DNA from: an uncultured Ruminococcus sp.
Lineage (GTDB): Bacteria > Bacillota > Clostridia > Lachnospirales > Lachnospiraceae
Direction of reading: 5' to 3'
NCBI GenBank assembly: GCA_934359255.1
Contig: CAKRLG010000012.1
Span: 1-64,000, forward strand
DNA: 64,000 nt
Shown here: in pieces, positions 24,392 to 32,199 of the stretch
Layout: each line of letters opens with the position of its first letter
How positions within the stretch are numbered: the stretch's first letter is position 1
Made by a program: the position numbers and the translations under genes
Notes under the pieces: model-generated
Database searches by the model: none
Told to the model about the DNA's origin: nothing
What the model saw: only the letters and a program-made list of their open reading frames with translations

Positions 24392-26725
24392 ATGAATAAT
24401 CCATTGAGAAAACGTCTGCCCCGGGAACTGAAAACAGAATTCGGAAAGTATCTGGTGATTTTCCTGCTTCTGGTAGCAACAATCGGACTGGTGTCCGGCT
24501 TTCTGGTTGCAGATGGCAGTATGATCATTGCGTATAATGAAGGATTTGAAAAATACAATGTTGAAAACGGGAATTTTCTTCTGGAAAAGCAGGCGAACAA
24601 AGCACAGATTAAGGCCATTGAAGGAGCAGGCGTGACATTATATGAAAATTTTTATACGGAGGAAGCACTGACGAACGAGAGTACGATGCGTATTTTCAAA
24701 AACAGGCCGGATGTCAACAGGGTATGCCTGATGAAAGGAGAACTGCCGACACAGGAAGATGAGATCGCTATTGACCGTATGTATGCAGAAAACAACAGTC
24801 TGGACGTCGGAGATACAATCGAGAGTACAGATGGAAAGTATAACTGGACGATCACCGGTTATGTGGCGCTTCCCGATTATAGCTGCCTGTTTTCAGACAA
24901 TAATGATGCCATGTTTGATGCTGTGAAGTTCGGCGTGGGTATCGTGACCCCGGGAGGATACGAGTTACTGGAAAAAGAACAGCAAAATTACAGCTATTCC
25001 TGGAAATATGAGAAAGAACCTTCGGATGAACTGCAGGAAAAAGAGATGGCAGAAGATCTGATGGATGTCATTAAGGATGGGGCAAAATTAAAGACTTACA
25101 TTCCTCGATATCTGAATCAGGCAATCAACTTTACCGGAGAAGATATGGGAAGCGATAAGGCGATGATGACGGTGCTTCTGTATATCATCATCGTGATCAT
25201 GGCGTTTGTATTCGGTGTGACGGTGAGCAATACGATCACCAAAGAGGCCAATGTGATCGGAACGCTGCGGGCGTCCGGTTACACAAAGGGAGAACTGATC
25301 CGGCATTATATGACGATGCCCCTTGCTGTCACCCTGGTCGGAGCATTGATCGGTAATATTCTGGGATACACGGTATTTAAAGACATCTGCGCCGGTATGT
25401 ATTACGGAAGTTACAGTCTGCCGACTTATCATACAATCTGGAGTGCGGAGGCGTTCTGGAAGACGACACTGGTTCCGGTGGCGCTGATGGCAGTTGTAAA
25501 TGCCGGAATTCTTTATAAGAAACTTTCCCTGTCCCCGTTACAGTTTCTGCGGAGAGACCTGAAAAAGAAGACGAAGAAGCGAACGTTTCATCTCAGCAGC
25601 CGGCTTCCTTTTTTTGCAAGATTCCGTCTGCGTGTCATTTTCCAGAATGTGAGCAATTATGTTGTGCTTCTGGTAGGGATTCTTTTTGCCAATCTGCTAC
25701 TGATGTTCGGACTGGCACTTCCGGCAGTGTTGGATCATTACCAGAGTGTGCTGAAAGACAATCTTCTGAGTAATTATCAATATATTCTGCAGATCCCCGC
25801 AGAGGCGATGGACGAAGATAAAAAGCTGGAAAGTCTGTTACAGATGGTGTACGTGCAGAGTCAGCTGGAAACGGACAACGAAGATGCGGAAAAATTCTCT
25901 GCGTATTCCCTGAATACACTGGGAGATCAGTATAAAAGTGAGGAAGTCCTGCTGTACGGTATTCAGCCGGACAGCCGATACATTCAGATTCCAGAAGAAG
26001 AAATATCGAATGGAGATGTATATATTTCCTCTGCTTATGCGGACAAGTATCAGCTAAAAAAGGGGGATACAATCACCTTAAAAGAAAAATACGAGAACGA
26101 TCAGTATAGTTTTACCATCAGTGGAATCTATGATTACGAAGGCGGAATCGCCGTCTATCTGTCGCAGGATTCCCTGAATAAAACCTTTGATCTGGGTAAA
26201 TCGTATTTCAGCGGTTATTTTTCAGAGACACCGATCACGGATATTGATGAAAAATATATTTCCACAATCGTTGATCTGGAAAGTCTTACCAAAATCAGCC
26301 GCCAGCTGGATGTTTCCATGGGAAACATGATGGGGATGCTGGATGGATTTGCGGTACTGATGTTTATGATCCTGATTTATCTGCTGTCGAAGATTATCAT
26401 AGAGAAAAATGCACAGTCAATCTCCATGGTCAAGATTCTCGGTTACAGCAACCAGGAGATCAGACGGTTGTATATCGTATCCACATCGATCATGGTGGTA
26501 CTGTTCCTGTTGCTGAGCCTTCCGGTCGAATACTGGGCGATGGTATATTTATTCCGGGCAGTGATGCTGGAGAGCATCAGTGGATGGATTACGTTTTATA
26601 TCGAGCCGGCGGTCTATGTTAAAATGTTCCTTCTAGGAATCGGAACGTATGCAGTGGTGGCGGCATTAGAGTACCGCAGGATCTGCCGGATACCGATGGA
26701 TGAAGCACTGAAGAACGTAGAATAA
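24392..26725 (+). CDS. FtsX-family ABC transporter permease
   Basis: A 777-residue membrane protein. One N-terminal transmembrane segment (about 17-40), a large extracellular domain (about 40-255), three helices with an FtsX domain, a linker, another helix and second extracellular domain, then a C-terminal FtsX domain with three helices. This two-FtsX layout is that of MacB/LolCE-like mechanotransmission systems, which move substrates outside the membrane rather than through it. The start at 24392 follows AAGGGGGAAG. Confidence 0.88.
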   Translation: MNNPLRKRLPRELKTEFGKYLVIFLLLVATIGLVSGFLVADGSMIIAYNEGFEKYNVENGNFLLEKQANKAQIKAIEGAGVTLYENFYTEEALTNESTMRIFKNRPDVNRVCLMKGELPTQEDEIAIDRMYAENNSLDVGDTIESTDGKYNWTITGYVALPDYSCLFSDNNDAMFDAVKFGVGIVTPGGYELLEKEQQNYSYSWKYEKEPSDELQEKEMAEDLMDVIKDGAKLKTYIPRYLNQAINFTGEDMGSDKAMMTVLLYIIIVIMAFVFGVTVSNTITKEANVIGTLRASGYTKGELIRHYMTMPLAVTLVGALIGNILGYTVFKDICAGMYYGSYSLPTYHTIWSAEAFWKTTLVPVALMAVVNAGILYKKLSLSPLQFLRRDLKKKTKKRTFHLSSRLPFFARFRLRVIFQNVSNYVVLLVGILFANLLLMFGLALPAVLDHYQSVLKDNLLSNYQYILQIPAEAMDEDKKLESLLQMVYVQSQLETDNEDAEKFSAYSLNTLGDQYKSEEVLLYGIQPDSRYIQIPEEEISNGDVYISSAYADKYQLKKGDTITLKEKYENDQYSFTISGIYDYEGGIAVYLSQDSLNKTFDLGKSYFSGYFSETPITDIDEKYISTIVDLESLTKISRQLDVSMGNMMGMLDGFAVLMFMILIYLLSKIIIEKNAQSISMVKILGYSNQEIRRLYIVSTSIMVVLFLLLSLPVEYWAMVYLFRAVMLESISGWITFYIEPAVYVKMFLLGIGTYAVVAALEYRRICRIPMDEALKNVE

Positions 26726-26757
26726 TGGCTGAAAAAGGGAAAAAGGAGAGAACAGAT

Positions 26758-28908
26758 ATGAAAAATAGAATCAAAGAAAGGATCCTGCGGCTGACGATGG
26801 GTGTCGGTGTCGCTGCGGTTGTCGGAGTGACAGGATGCGGAAAGACAGATGCATCATCGGACAGTGAGGAGACTGCGAAGACAGAAACTGTGCAGGAGAC
26901 AGCAGATACGAAAGAAGAATCCGAACCTTCGGAAAATACAAAAAAACAGGACAGTGAAGAGAAAGACAAGACAGAAACGGTTTATGTAAAAAGCGATGCC
27001 AAAGGCAATCCGCGGGAGATCACCGTACAGACAAAACTGAAAAATACCGGCGATGGCGATACGATCAAGGATTATACCAATCTGACAGATATCAAAAACA
27101 AAGAAGGAGACGAGACCTTCACACAGAATGGGGATGGAACGATCGAGTGGGAAAATCACGGGGAAGATATTACCTATGAGGGAACCGGAAGCGCAGAGCT
27201 GCCGGCGGATGTGAGTATCAGCTACGAACTCGACGGTCAGCCGGTTGAACCGGAAGAACTGGCGGGGAAGAGCGGTCAGCTGAAGATCCGGTTTGATTAT
27301 AAGAATAAGACCACTCAGACGATCAAAGTCGAGGGGAAAGAAGAACAGGTCAGCGTCCCGTTTACCGCGATCTCCACGATGCTGCTGTCGGACGATCACG
27401 CATCCAATATTAAGGTGGAAAATGGAAAAGTGATGGATATTGACGGACAGAAGCTGGTCGTTGGATATGCCTGCCCGGGACTGACGAAAAGCCTGAAACT
27501 GGCGACGTATGAGCCAACGGAGGATATTGATATTCCGGAATATGTGGAAGTGACCGCGGATGTCACGGATTTTTCGCTGGATTTTACCGCAACGATCTTT
27601 TCCTCCGGCCTTCTCGAAGATATGGATCTGAAGGATCTGGACAATGTGGATGAAATGTCGGATAACATGAAGAAGCTGGAAGAAGCCACAGATAAGCTTT
27701 CGGACGGGGCGGGTGCCCTGGAAGAAGGTATGGAAACATACAAAACATATCTGAATCAGTACCTGTCCGGTGTGACAGCGCTGAATCAGGGTGCCAGAGC
27801 ACTGGAGAGCGGACTTCAGGTGATGAATGAGAAAAAAGGCGAGCTGCAGACGGGAGCAACTCTTCTGAAAGAGAGCCTCACGACACTTCACAATACACTG
27901 GCAGAGATCCGGCTTCCACAGGGAAGTTCGGTAGATCTGTCCGGCATGGAGACGGCGGCAAAACAGCTGGAGGCAGACGGAACGAAGCTGAACGAAGTAC
28001 TGAACGGTATGAGCACCGGACTTGCCCGGATGCAGCAGCTGGCACAGGAAGTCAGCACCTATAAGACAACAGTAGAGACACAGGTGGAAACGGCAAAAAC
28101 AGCACTGGATGCGATCGACTGGGCAGCATTGGATCAGGCGGTACGCGCAGACAGTCAGGCAAAAGCCGATGCAGCAGTCGACGCGGCCATGCAAGAAGCA
28201 CTGGAAAATTACGGGCTGAGCACAGACCAGATCCAGGCAGCGGCCGGAGAGGTAAAGACAGCGGTAAACGGTGCATTGAAACAGGTGTCTGTGGAGGAGG
28301 AAGGGAAGACACAGATCCAAAAGGCGAAAGATGCACTGGAAGCCATCCCGACGATCACGATACCGGAAGTTTCTTTAGATACGGAAAAACTCACAGAGAC
28401 GCTGACCGATATGGAAAAACAGATGAAGATTCTGGCAGGTTACGGCACAACCCTCGGTACAGTATCCCAGACTGCCGCAGCATCGCTGCAGGAATTGCAG
28501 ACCGGTCTTACCGCATTGCAGGCCGGAACCGCACAGTTACAGGAAGGAAGCGGCCAGTTAGAAGCCGGTGTGGCAGCGTTTGGAGAAGGAATCCAGCAAT
28601 TGTATCAGGGATCTACAGCCCTGCATCAGGGAAGTGGACAGCTTTCTTCTTCAGGAACAGCCCTGATCAGTGGTCTGGATACGATGATCTCCGGCATGGA
28701 CAGCCTGCATCAGGGACTGGTCAAATTTGACGAGGACGGGATTCAGGAGCTCAGCGACCTGACGGGTACAGACCTGACAAGCCTGGCAAATCGCATCCGC
28801 GCACTGAAGAAAGCAGATGGCAGATACGACAATTACGGCGGCATCCGCGAAGGTGAAAGCGGAAGCGTCCGTTTCATCATTGAGACCGACGAGATAAAAA
28901 CAGAATAA
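26758..28908 (+). CDS. Lipoprotein with XXXLXXG heptad repeats
   Basis: A 716-residue predicted lipoprotein: charged N-terminus, hydrophobic core and lipobox VTGC (Cys27). A Glu/Thr/Lys-rich spacer, beta-rich region (about 80-290) and long helical part follow. The helical part carries repeats such as LSDGAGALEEG (about 320-345) and a second cluster, LQTGLTALQAGTAQLQEG and onward (about 580-660). These match the X-X-X-Leu-X-X-Gly heptads of YhgE/Pip-like proteins. No enzymatic motif and no C-terminal membrane anchor are seen. AAGGAG precedes the ATG. Probably the extracytoplasmic partner of the FtsX permease; function unknown. Confidence 0.8.
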   Translation: MKNRIKERILRLTMGVGVAAVVGVTGCGKTDASSDSEETAKTETVQETADTKEESEPSENTKKQDSEEKDKTETVYVKSDAKGNPREITVQTKLKNTGDGDTIKDYTNLTDIKNKEGDETFTQNGDGTIEWENHGEDITYEGTGSAELPADVSISYELDGQPVEPEELAGKSGQLKIRFDYKNKTTQTIKVEGKEEQVSVPFTAISTMLLSDDHASNIKVENGKVMDIDGQKLVVGYACPGLTKSLKLATYEPTEDIDIPEYVEVTADVTDFSLDFTATIFSSGLLEDMDLKDLDNVDEMSDNMKKLEEATDKLSDGAGALEEGMETYKTYLNQYLSGVTALNQGARALESGLQVMNEKKGELQTGATLLKESLTTLHNTLAEIRLPQGSSVDLSGMETAAKQLEADGTKLNEVLNGMSTGLARMQQLAQEVSTYKTTVETQVETAKTALDAIDWAALDQAVRADSQAKADAAVDAAMQEALENYGLSTDQIQAAAGEVKTAVNGALKQVSVEEEGKTQIQKAKDALEAIPTITIPEVSLDTEKLTETLTDMEKQMKILAGYGTTLGTVSQTAAASLQELQTGLTALQAGTAQLQEGSGQLEAGVAAFGEGIQQLYQGSTALHQGSGQLSSSGTALISGLDTMISGMDSLHQGLVKFDEDGIQELSDLTGTDLTSLANRIRALKKADGRYDNYGGIREGESGSVRFIIETDEIKTE

Positions 28909-28927
28909 GAAGAAAAACATAGCAAAG

Positions 28928-29008
28928 AACCGGGAATTTTCAGGGAAATATCAAAGCTGCGGAAGAGGGCATATAAAGAAGATATTTCCAGAGATTCCCG
29001 GTTTTTTT
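28928..29008 (+). terminator. Terminator after the ABC/lipoprotein operon
   Basis: AACCGGGAAT pairs with ATTCCCGGTT, with an inner GGGAAATATC/GATATTTCC helix, then seven T residues. Confidence 0.88.
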
Positions 29009-29069
29009 GCTTTTTCGCAGGAAACAAGGACAAAAGTTTATAATTCCTAGAAAAATACTAAGAAATAAG

Positions 29070-29098
29070 TTGACAACTAGCGGAAGTTAGTGTACACT
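29070..29098 (+). promoter_or_regulatory. Sigma-A promoter of the DUF2325-DUF3793-flavodoxin operon
   Basis: TTGACA (29070-29075) and TACACT (29093-29098) with a 17-base spacer. The -10 lies inside a perfect palindrome. Confidence 0.82.
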
Positions 29099-29123
29099 AA
29101 TCTAAAAGTTAGATAAATCTAAC
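29086..29123 (+). promoter_or_regulatory. Tandem operators GTTAG-N6-CTAAY
   Basis: Site 1 is GTTAGTGTACACTAAT (29086-29101), whose core TTAGTGTACACTAA is a perfect palindrome covering the -10. Site 2 is GTTAGATAAATCTAAC (29108-29123), also perfectly symmetric. The sites start 22 bases apart, about two helical turns. A metal-dependent DtxR-like or similar dimeric repressor is plausible but not shown. Confidence 0.65.
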
Positions 29124-29217
29124 TGAAAAAGAAACAAAGTAATATTTATTGAGAAAAGATCCGGGAAACCGGATGGGACGTGAATAAAAAATATTCATAA
29201 AAGACAGGAGGAATCAT

Positions 29218-29502
29218 ATGAGCGTTGTGATCGTAGGCGGGCATGACCGCATGGTGGCACAGTATAAAAAAATCTGCAAATCTTATAAGTGCAAGGTGAA
29301 AGTATTCACTCATATGGGGGCGGATTTTAATAAACAGATCGGATGTCCGGATCTTCTGGTGTTATTTACCAATACTGTATCTCACAAGATGGTGCGCTGC
29401 GCCCTGGACGAGATTGATGGAAAACACACGGATGTGGTTCGATGCCACACCAGCAGTGGAAATGCACTGACCGGGATTCTGGAAAACTGCTTTGCAAACT
29501 AA
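29218..29502 (+). CDS. DUF2325 domain protein
   Basis: A 94-residue small cytoplasmic protein of the DUF2325 family, starting SVVIVGGHDRM with a Rossmann-like beta-strand and glycine turn. It contains several cysteines (CKSYKCK, GCPD, RCAL, RCH). Function is not established. AGGAGG precedes the ATG. First gene of a three-gene operon with a DUF3793 protein and flavodoxin, a grouping that suggests a redox or iron-related role. Confidence 0.82.
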   Translation: MSVVIVGGHDRMVAQYKKICKSYKCKVKVFTHMGADFNKQIGCPDLLVLFTNTVSHKMVRCALDEIDGKHTDVVRCHTSSGNALTGILENCFAN

Positions 29503-29525
29503 GAGGGATGTGACGGAGGAGAAAC

Positions 29526-30077
29526 ATGCTAGAAAAATATCTGATCGATCACTGTTCACCCACCCTGGCATCGTTGAAGACAGCCAATATGTTCAGTTGT
29601 CCGTATGAATCCGGCGAGAGTCTGGAGAAAGATGTGCGGAAGTGGAATCTGCAGATGAAGGATAAGGGACTTTATCTTACGATTCTTCGAAAAAACGATA
29701 AAAAAGCACTGGTTTATCTGTGCAGACCGCAGAGACTGGAACAGGATCTTCATAAACCGGGAGTGCAAAAGTTTCTGCGGGCGTGCGGATATCGTGGTGA
29801 ACACTGGGAAGAGGCACTGGCAGAATTGAAAGACAGATTACATATGTGTGATAAATTCCCTCATGAGATTGGTCTGTTTCTCGATTATCCGTTGGTTGAT
29901 GTGATAGGGTTTATCCGTAACACCGGAAAAAACTGTAAGTGTTCCGGCTGCTGGAAAGCCTATGGTAATGCAAAAGAAGCAGAAAAAACATTCTGCAAAT
30001 ACAAAAAATGCAGAGAAATCTATTCCCGTCTGTGGGAAAATGGCAGGAGCGTTTTGCAGCTGACCGTAGCTGCTTAA
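29526..30077 (+). CDS. DUF3793 family protein
   Basis: A 183-residue protein of a family seen in anaerobic Firmicutes, usually beside flavodoxin or iron-uptake genes. Conserved-looking features are LASLKTANMFSC near the N-terminus, FPHEIGLFLDYPLVDVIGF in the middle and the cysteine cluster NCKCSGCWKAYGN near the end. No catalytic motif is recognised. GGAGGAG precedes the ATG, 23 bases after the DUF2325 gene. Confidence 0.82.
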   Translation: MLEKYLIDHCSPTLASLKTANMFSCPYESGESLEKDVRKWNLQMKDKGLYLTILRKNDKKALVYLCRPQRLEQDLHKPGVQKFLRACGYRGEHWEEALAELKDRLHMCDKFPHEIGLFLDYPLVDVIGFIRNTGKNCKCSGCWKAYGNAKEAEKTFCKYKKCREIYSRLWENGRSVLQLTVAA

Positions 30078-30123
30078 CCATAAAAACGGGGGGAATCCCG
30101 CAAATATCAGGAGGAATATAAAG

Positions 30124-30546
30124 ATGAGTAAAGTAGCAGTTGTTTATTGGAGCAGTACAGGAAATACAGAAGCTATGGCAAATGCAGTAGTGGATGGAGC
30201 AAAAGAAAAAGGTGCAGATGTAACTCTGTATGAATGTGCGGATTTCCGTCCGGAACTGGTAGCAGATTACGATGCCATCGCATTCGGATGCCCGGCTATG
30301 GGAGATGAAGTGCTGGAAGAAGATGAATTTGAACCAATGTTCGACGGCTGCAAAGATGCACTGAAAGATAAAAAGATCGCACTGTTCGGCTCCTACGGCT
30401 GGGGCGACGGCGAATGGATGAGAAACTGGGAGGAAAGCTGTAAAGAAGCAGGAGCTGTTCTGGCAACAGAGAGTGTCATCTGCAACGATATGCCGGATGA
30501 TGACGGCGTAGAAAACTGCAAGGCACTGGGCGCAACACTGTCATAA
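30124..30546 (+). CDS. Flavodoxin
   Basis: A 140-residue FMN electron carrier. The phosphate-binding loop SSTGNTEAMA is at the N-terminus, GCPAMGDEVLEE and FGSYGWGDGEW form the isoalloxazine-binding loops. The acidic composition and length are those of short-chain flavodoxins. Flavodoxins commonly replace ferredoxin under iron limitation, which fits the palindromic operators upstream of this operon. AGGAGG precedes the ATG. Confidence 0.94.
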   Translation: MSKVAVVYWSSTGNTEAMANAVVDGAKEKGADVTLYECADFRPELVADYDAIAFGCPAMGDEVLEEDEFEPMFDGCKDALKDKKIALFGSYGWGDGEWMRNWEESCKEAGAVLATESVICNDMPDDDGVENCKALGATLS

Positions 30547-30568
30547 AGTTTTGACAAATAAAATCGAG

Positions 30569-30611
30569 GACCTTATGGATTCTGTAAAAAGAAGCCGTAA
30601 GGTCTTTTTTT
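30569..30611 (+). terminator. Terminator after flavodoxin
   Basis: GACCTTATGG pairs with CCGTAAGGTC, followed by seven T residues. Confidence 0.88.
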
Positions 30612-30665
30612 ATGGAAAATCTTAGAGTATAATCAAAACATCGACAGAAAAAGGAGCAGCAGGAT

Positions 30666-31565
30666 ATGACACTATTACAGTTACGCTATGCAATTACCGT
30701 GGCAGATTCCCGTTCAATGAATCAGGCGGCGCAGAAATTATTTATCTCCCAGCCAAGCCTTTCGTCGGCTATCCGTGAACTGGAAGACGAGGTGGGAATC
30801 GAGATTTTCCGGAGAACAAACCGCGGGATCCAGGTGACACCCGACGGAGAAGAATTTGTCGGATATGCCAGACAGGTGGTGGAACAGTATGCCCTGATCG
30901 AGGCTCGGTATGTAGACAAAGAAAAAGTAAAGAAAAAGTTCGGTGTTTCCATGCAGCATTATTCGTTTGCGGTGCAGGCATTTGTGGAGATGGTCAGACG
31001 CTTCGGAATGGATCGGTATGAATTTTCCATCTATGAGACACAGACTTACGATGTGATTGAAAATGTGAAAAACTTCCGGAGCGAGCTTGGTATTTTATAT
31101 CTGAATGATTTTAACCGGAAAGTGCTGGAAAAGATCTTTGAGGAAAATAATCTGGAATTTCATGAGCTTTTTGACTGCCAGGAATACGTTTACCTGTGGA
31201 GCGGTCATCCGCTGGCAAAAAAGAAGGAGATTACCCTGGAAGATCTGGAAGATTATCCATTTCTCTCGTTTGACCAGGGGAGCAACAATTCGTTTTATTT
31301 TGCGGAAGAAGTGTTCAGTACCTATGAATACAAACAGTCGATCAAGGCAAATGACCGTGCGACGATGCTGAATCTGATGAAAGGGCTGAACGGATATACA
31401 CTTTGCAGCGGCATTATCTGCGAAAATCTGAATGGTTCGGAGTATTGTGCGGTAAAACTCTCCACAGAAGAAACCATGACGATCGGATATCTGAAACGGA
31501 AGGGGATCCCGTTAAGTTCGATAGGAAAGGAATATCTGAAAGAGATCAGTAAATATAACAAGTAA
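30666..31565 (+). CDS. LysR-family transcriptional regulator
   Basis: A 299-residue regulator. The winged helix-turn-helix is at residues 1-65 (ADSRSMNQAAQKLFISQPSL, then LEDEVGIEIFRRTNRG). The rest is the periplasmic-binding-protein-like effector domain. GGAGCAGCAGGAT precedes the ATG. It lies immediately upstream of the cobalamin-riboswitch operon, in the same direction but with its own transcript. Target and ligand are unknown. Confidence 0.92.
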   Translation: MTLLQLRYAITVADSRSMNQAAQKLFISQPSLSSAIRELEDEVGIEIFRRTNRGIQVTPDGEEFVGYARQVVEQYALIEARYVDKEKVKKKFGVSMQHYSFAVQAFVEMVRRFGMDRYEFSIYETQTYDVIENVKNFRSELGILYLNDFNRKVLEKIFEENNLEFHELFDCQEYVYLWSGHPLAKKKEITLEDLEDYPFLSFDQGSNNSFYFAEEVFSTYEYKQSIKANDRATMLNLMKGLNGYTLCSGIICENLNGSEYCAVKLSTEETMTIGYLKRKGIPLSSIGKEYLKEISKYNK

Positions 31566-31625
31566 GAATAATGCAAGGTACAAAAACAAATACTCATATA
31601 TAACTAAATGGAATGTATGAAAACC

Positions 31626-31654
31626 TTGTGAAAGCCGATTTTTTCTGTTAAAAT
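31626..31654 (+). promoter_or_regulatory. Candidate promoter of the cobalamin-riboswitch operon
   Basis: TTGTGA (31626-31631) and TAAAAT (31649-31654) with a 17-base spacer, placing the transcript start about 20 bases before the riboswitch. Confidence 0.6.
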
Positions 31655-31679
31655 GACATTTGCGTTACATTCAGGATAT

Positions 31680-31830
31680 AAGTTGCAATAAGCATTGATA
31701 GAGAAAACGGTGTCAATCCGTTGCGGTCCCGCCACTGTGACAGGGAGCCGAGAACATGAGCCACTGGAAGAGAGGGATTCCGGGAAGGGGTTCGAGGTGA
31801 TGAACTGAAGTCAGGAGAACTGCTTATATC
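31680..31830 (+). promoter_or_regulatory. Cobalamin (B12) riboswitch aptamer
   Basis: Hallmark segments appear in the right order: GGTGTCAATCCGTTGCGGTC, CCCGCCACTGTGA, GAGCC, GCCACTGG, CCGGGAAGG, then GATGAACTGAAGTCAGGAGA. The B12 box is close to consensus. A terminator hairpin (31961-31991) follows as expression platform. It should turn down the downstream importer when cobalamin is plentiful. Confidence 0.93.
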
Positions 31831-31960
31831 TTTGAGATGTTTCTCACGGCTGATGAGAACTCTTAAAATATGATTAAGTGATTTTTCGGCATGATTCAGG
31901 TGTAAGCCTGTCTTATGACTGTGGAGGAACCGGAAAATTACTGCGTCAGAAATTAAGGGG

Positions 31961-31991
31961 ACAGTCTGCATAAAGCTACAGACTGTTTTTT
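31961..31991 (+). terminator. Riboswitch-controlled terminator
   Basis: ACAGTCTG and CAGACTGT form an eight-base stem with a ten-base loop, followed by TTTTTAT. It lies about 130 bases after the B12 box and is the likely off-switch. Confidence 0.8.
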
Positions 31992-32067
31992 ATATGCTAT
32001 AAAACAGGAAACGGAAGACAACTGTAAACAAAACGTAACTATTCAGTAGCCATTGTCCCGCGAGGTG

Positions 32068-32176
32068 TTTTGACATGAATATGTCAAAATCCCGAGACAT
32101 ACAAGCCAAAATGCCATCACCGAAGGTGATTTTTTATGCATTTTGGCTCGTAACTGTGAAGGTACTGAACAGTTAC
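32068..32176 (+). promoter_or_regulatory. Three stacked inverted repeats upstream of the binding-protein gene
   Basis: TTTTGACAT-GAAT-ATGTCAAAA (32068-32089). Then GCCAAAATGC / GCATTTTGGC (32105-32147) encloses a compact terminator, ATCACC-GAA-GGTGAT plus five T residues (32116-32135). Last is GTAACTGT / ACAGTTAC (32150-32176). The nested arrangement suggests a second level of control or an inserted repeat element. Confidence 0.55.
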
Positions 32177-32199
32177 AACAAAACACAGGAGGAAAATCA

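Noticed and set aside
30551..30581. TTGACA after flavodoxin as a promoter for the LysR gene
   Set aside because: The matching -10 (TATGGA) is poor and lies inside the flavodoxin terminator.
31585..31606. CAAATACTCATATATAAC, similar to half of the ArsR-type operator at 20221-20240
   Set aside because: Only one half-site is present and the left arm TATGAACA is missing.
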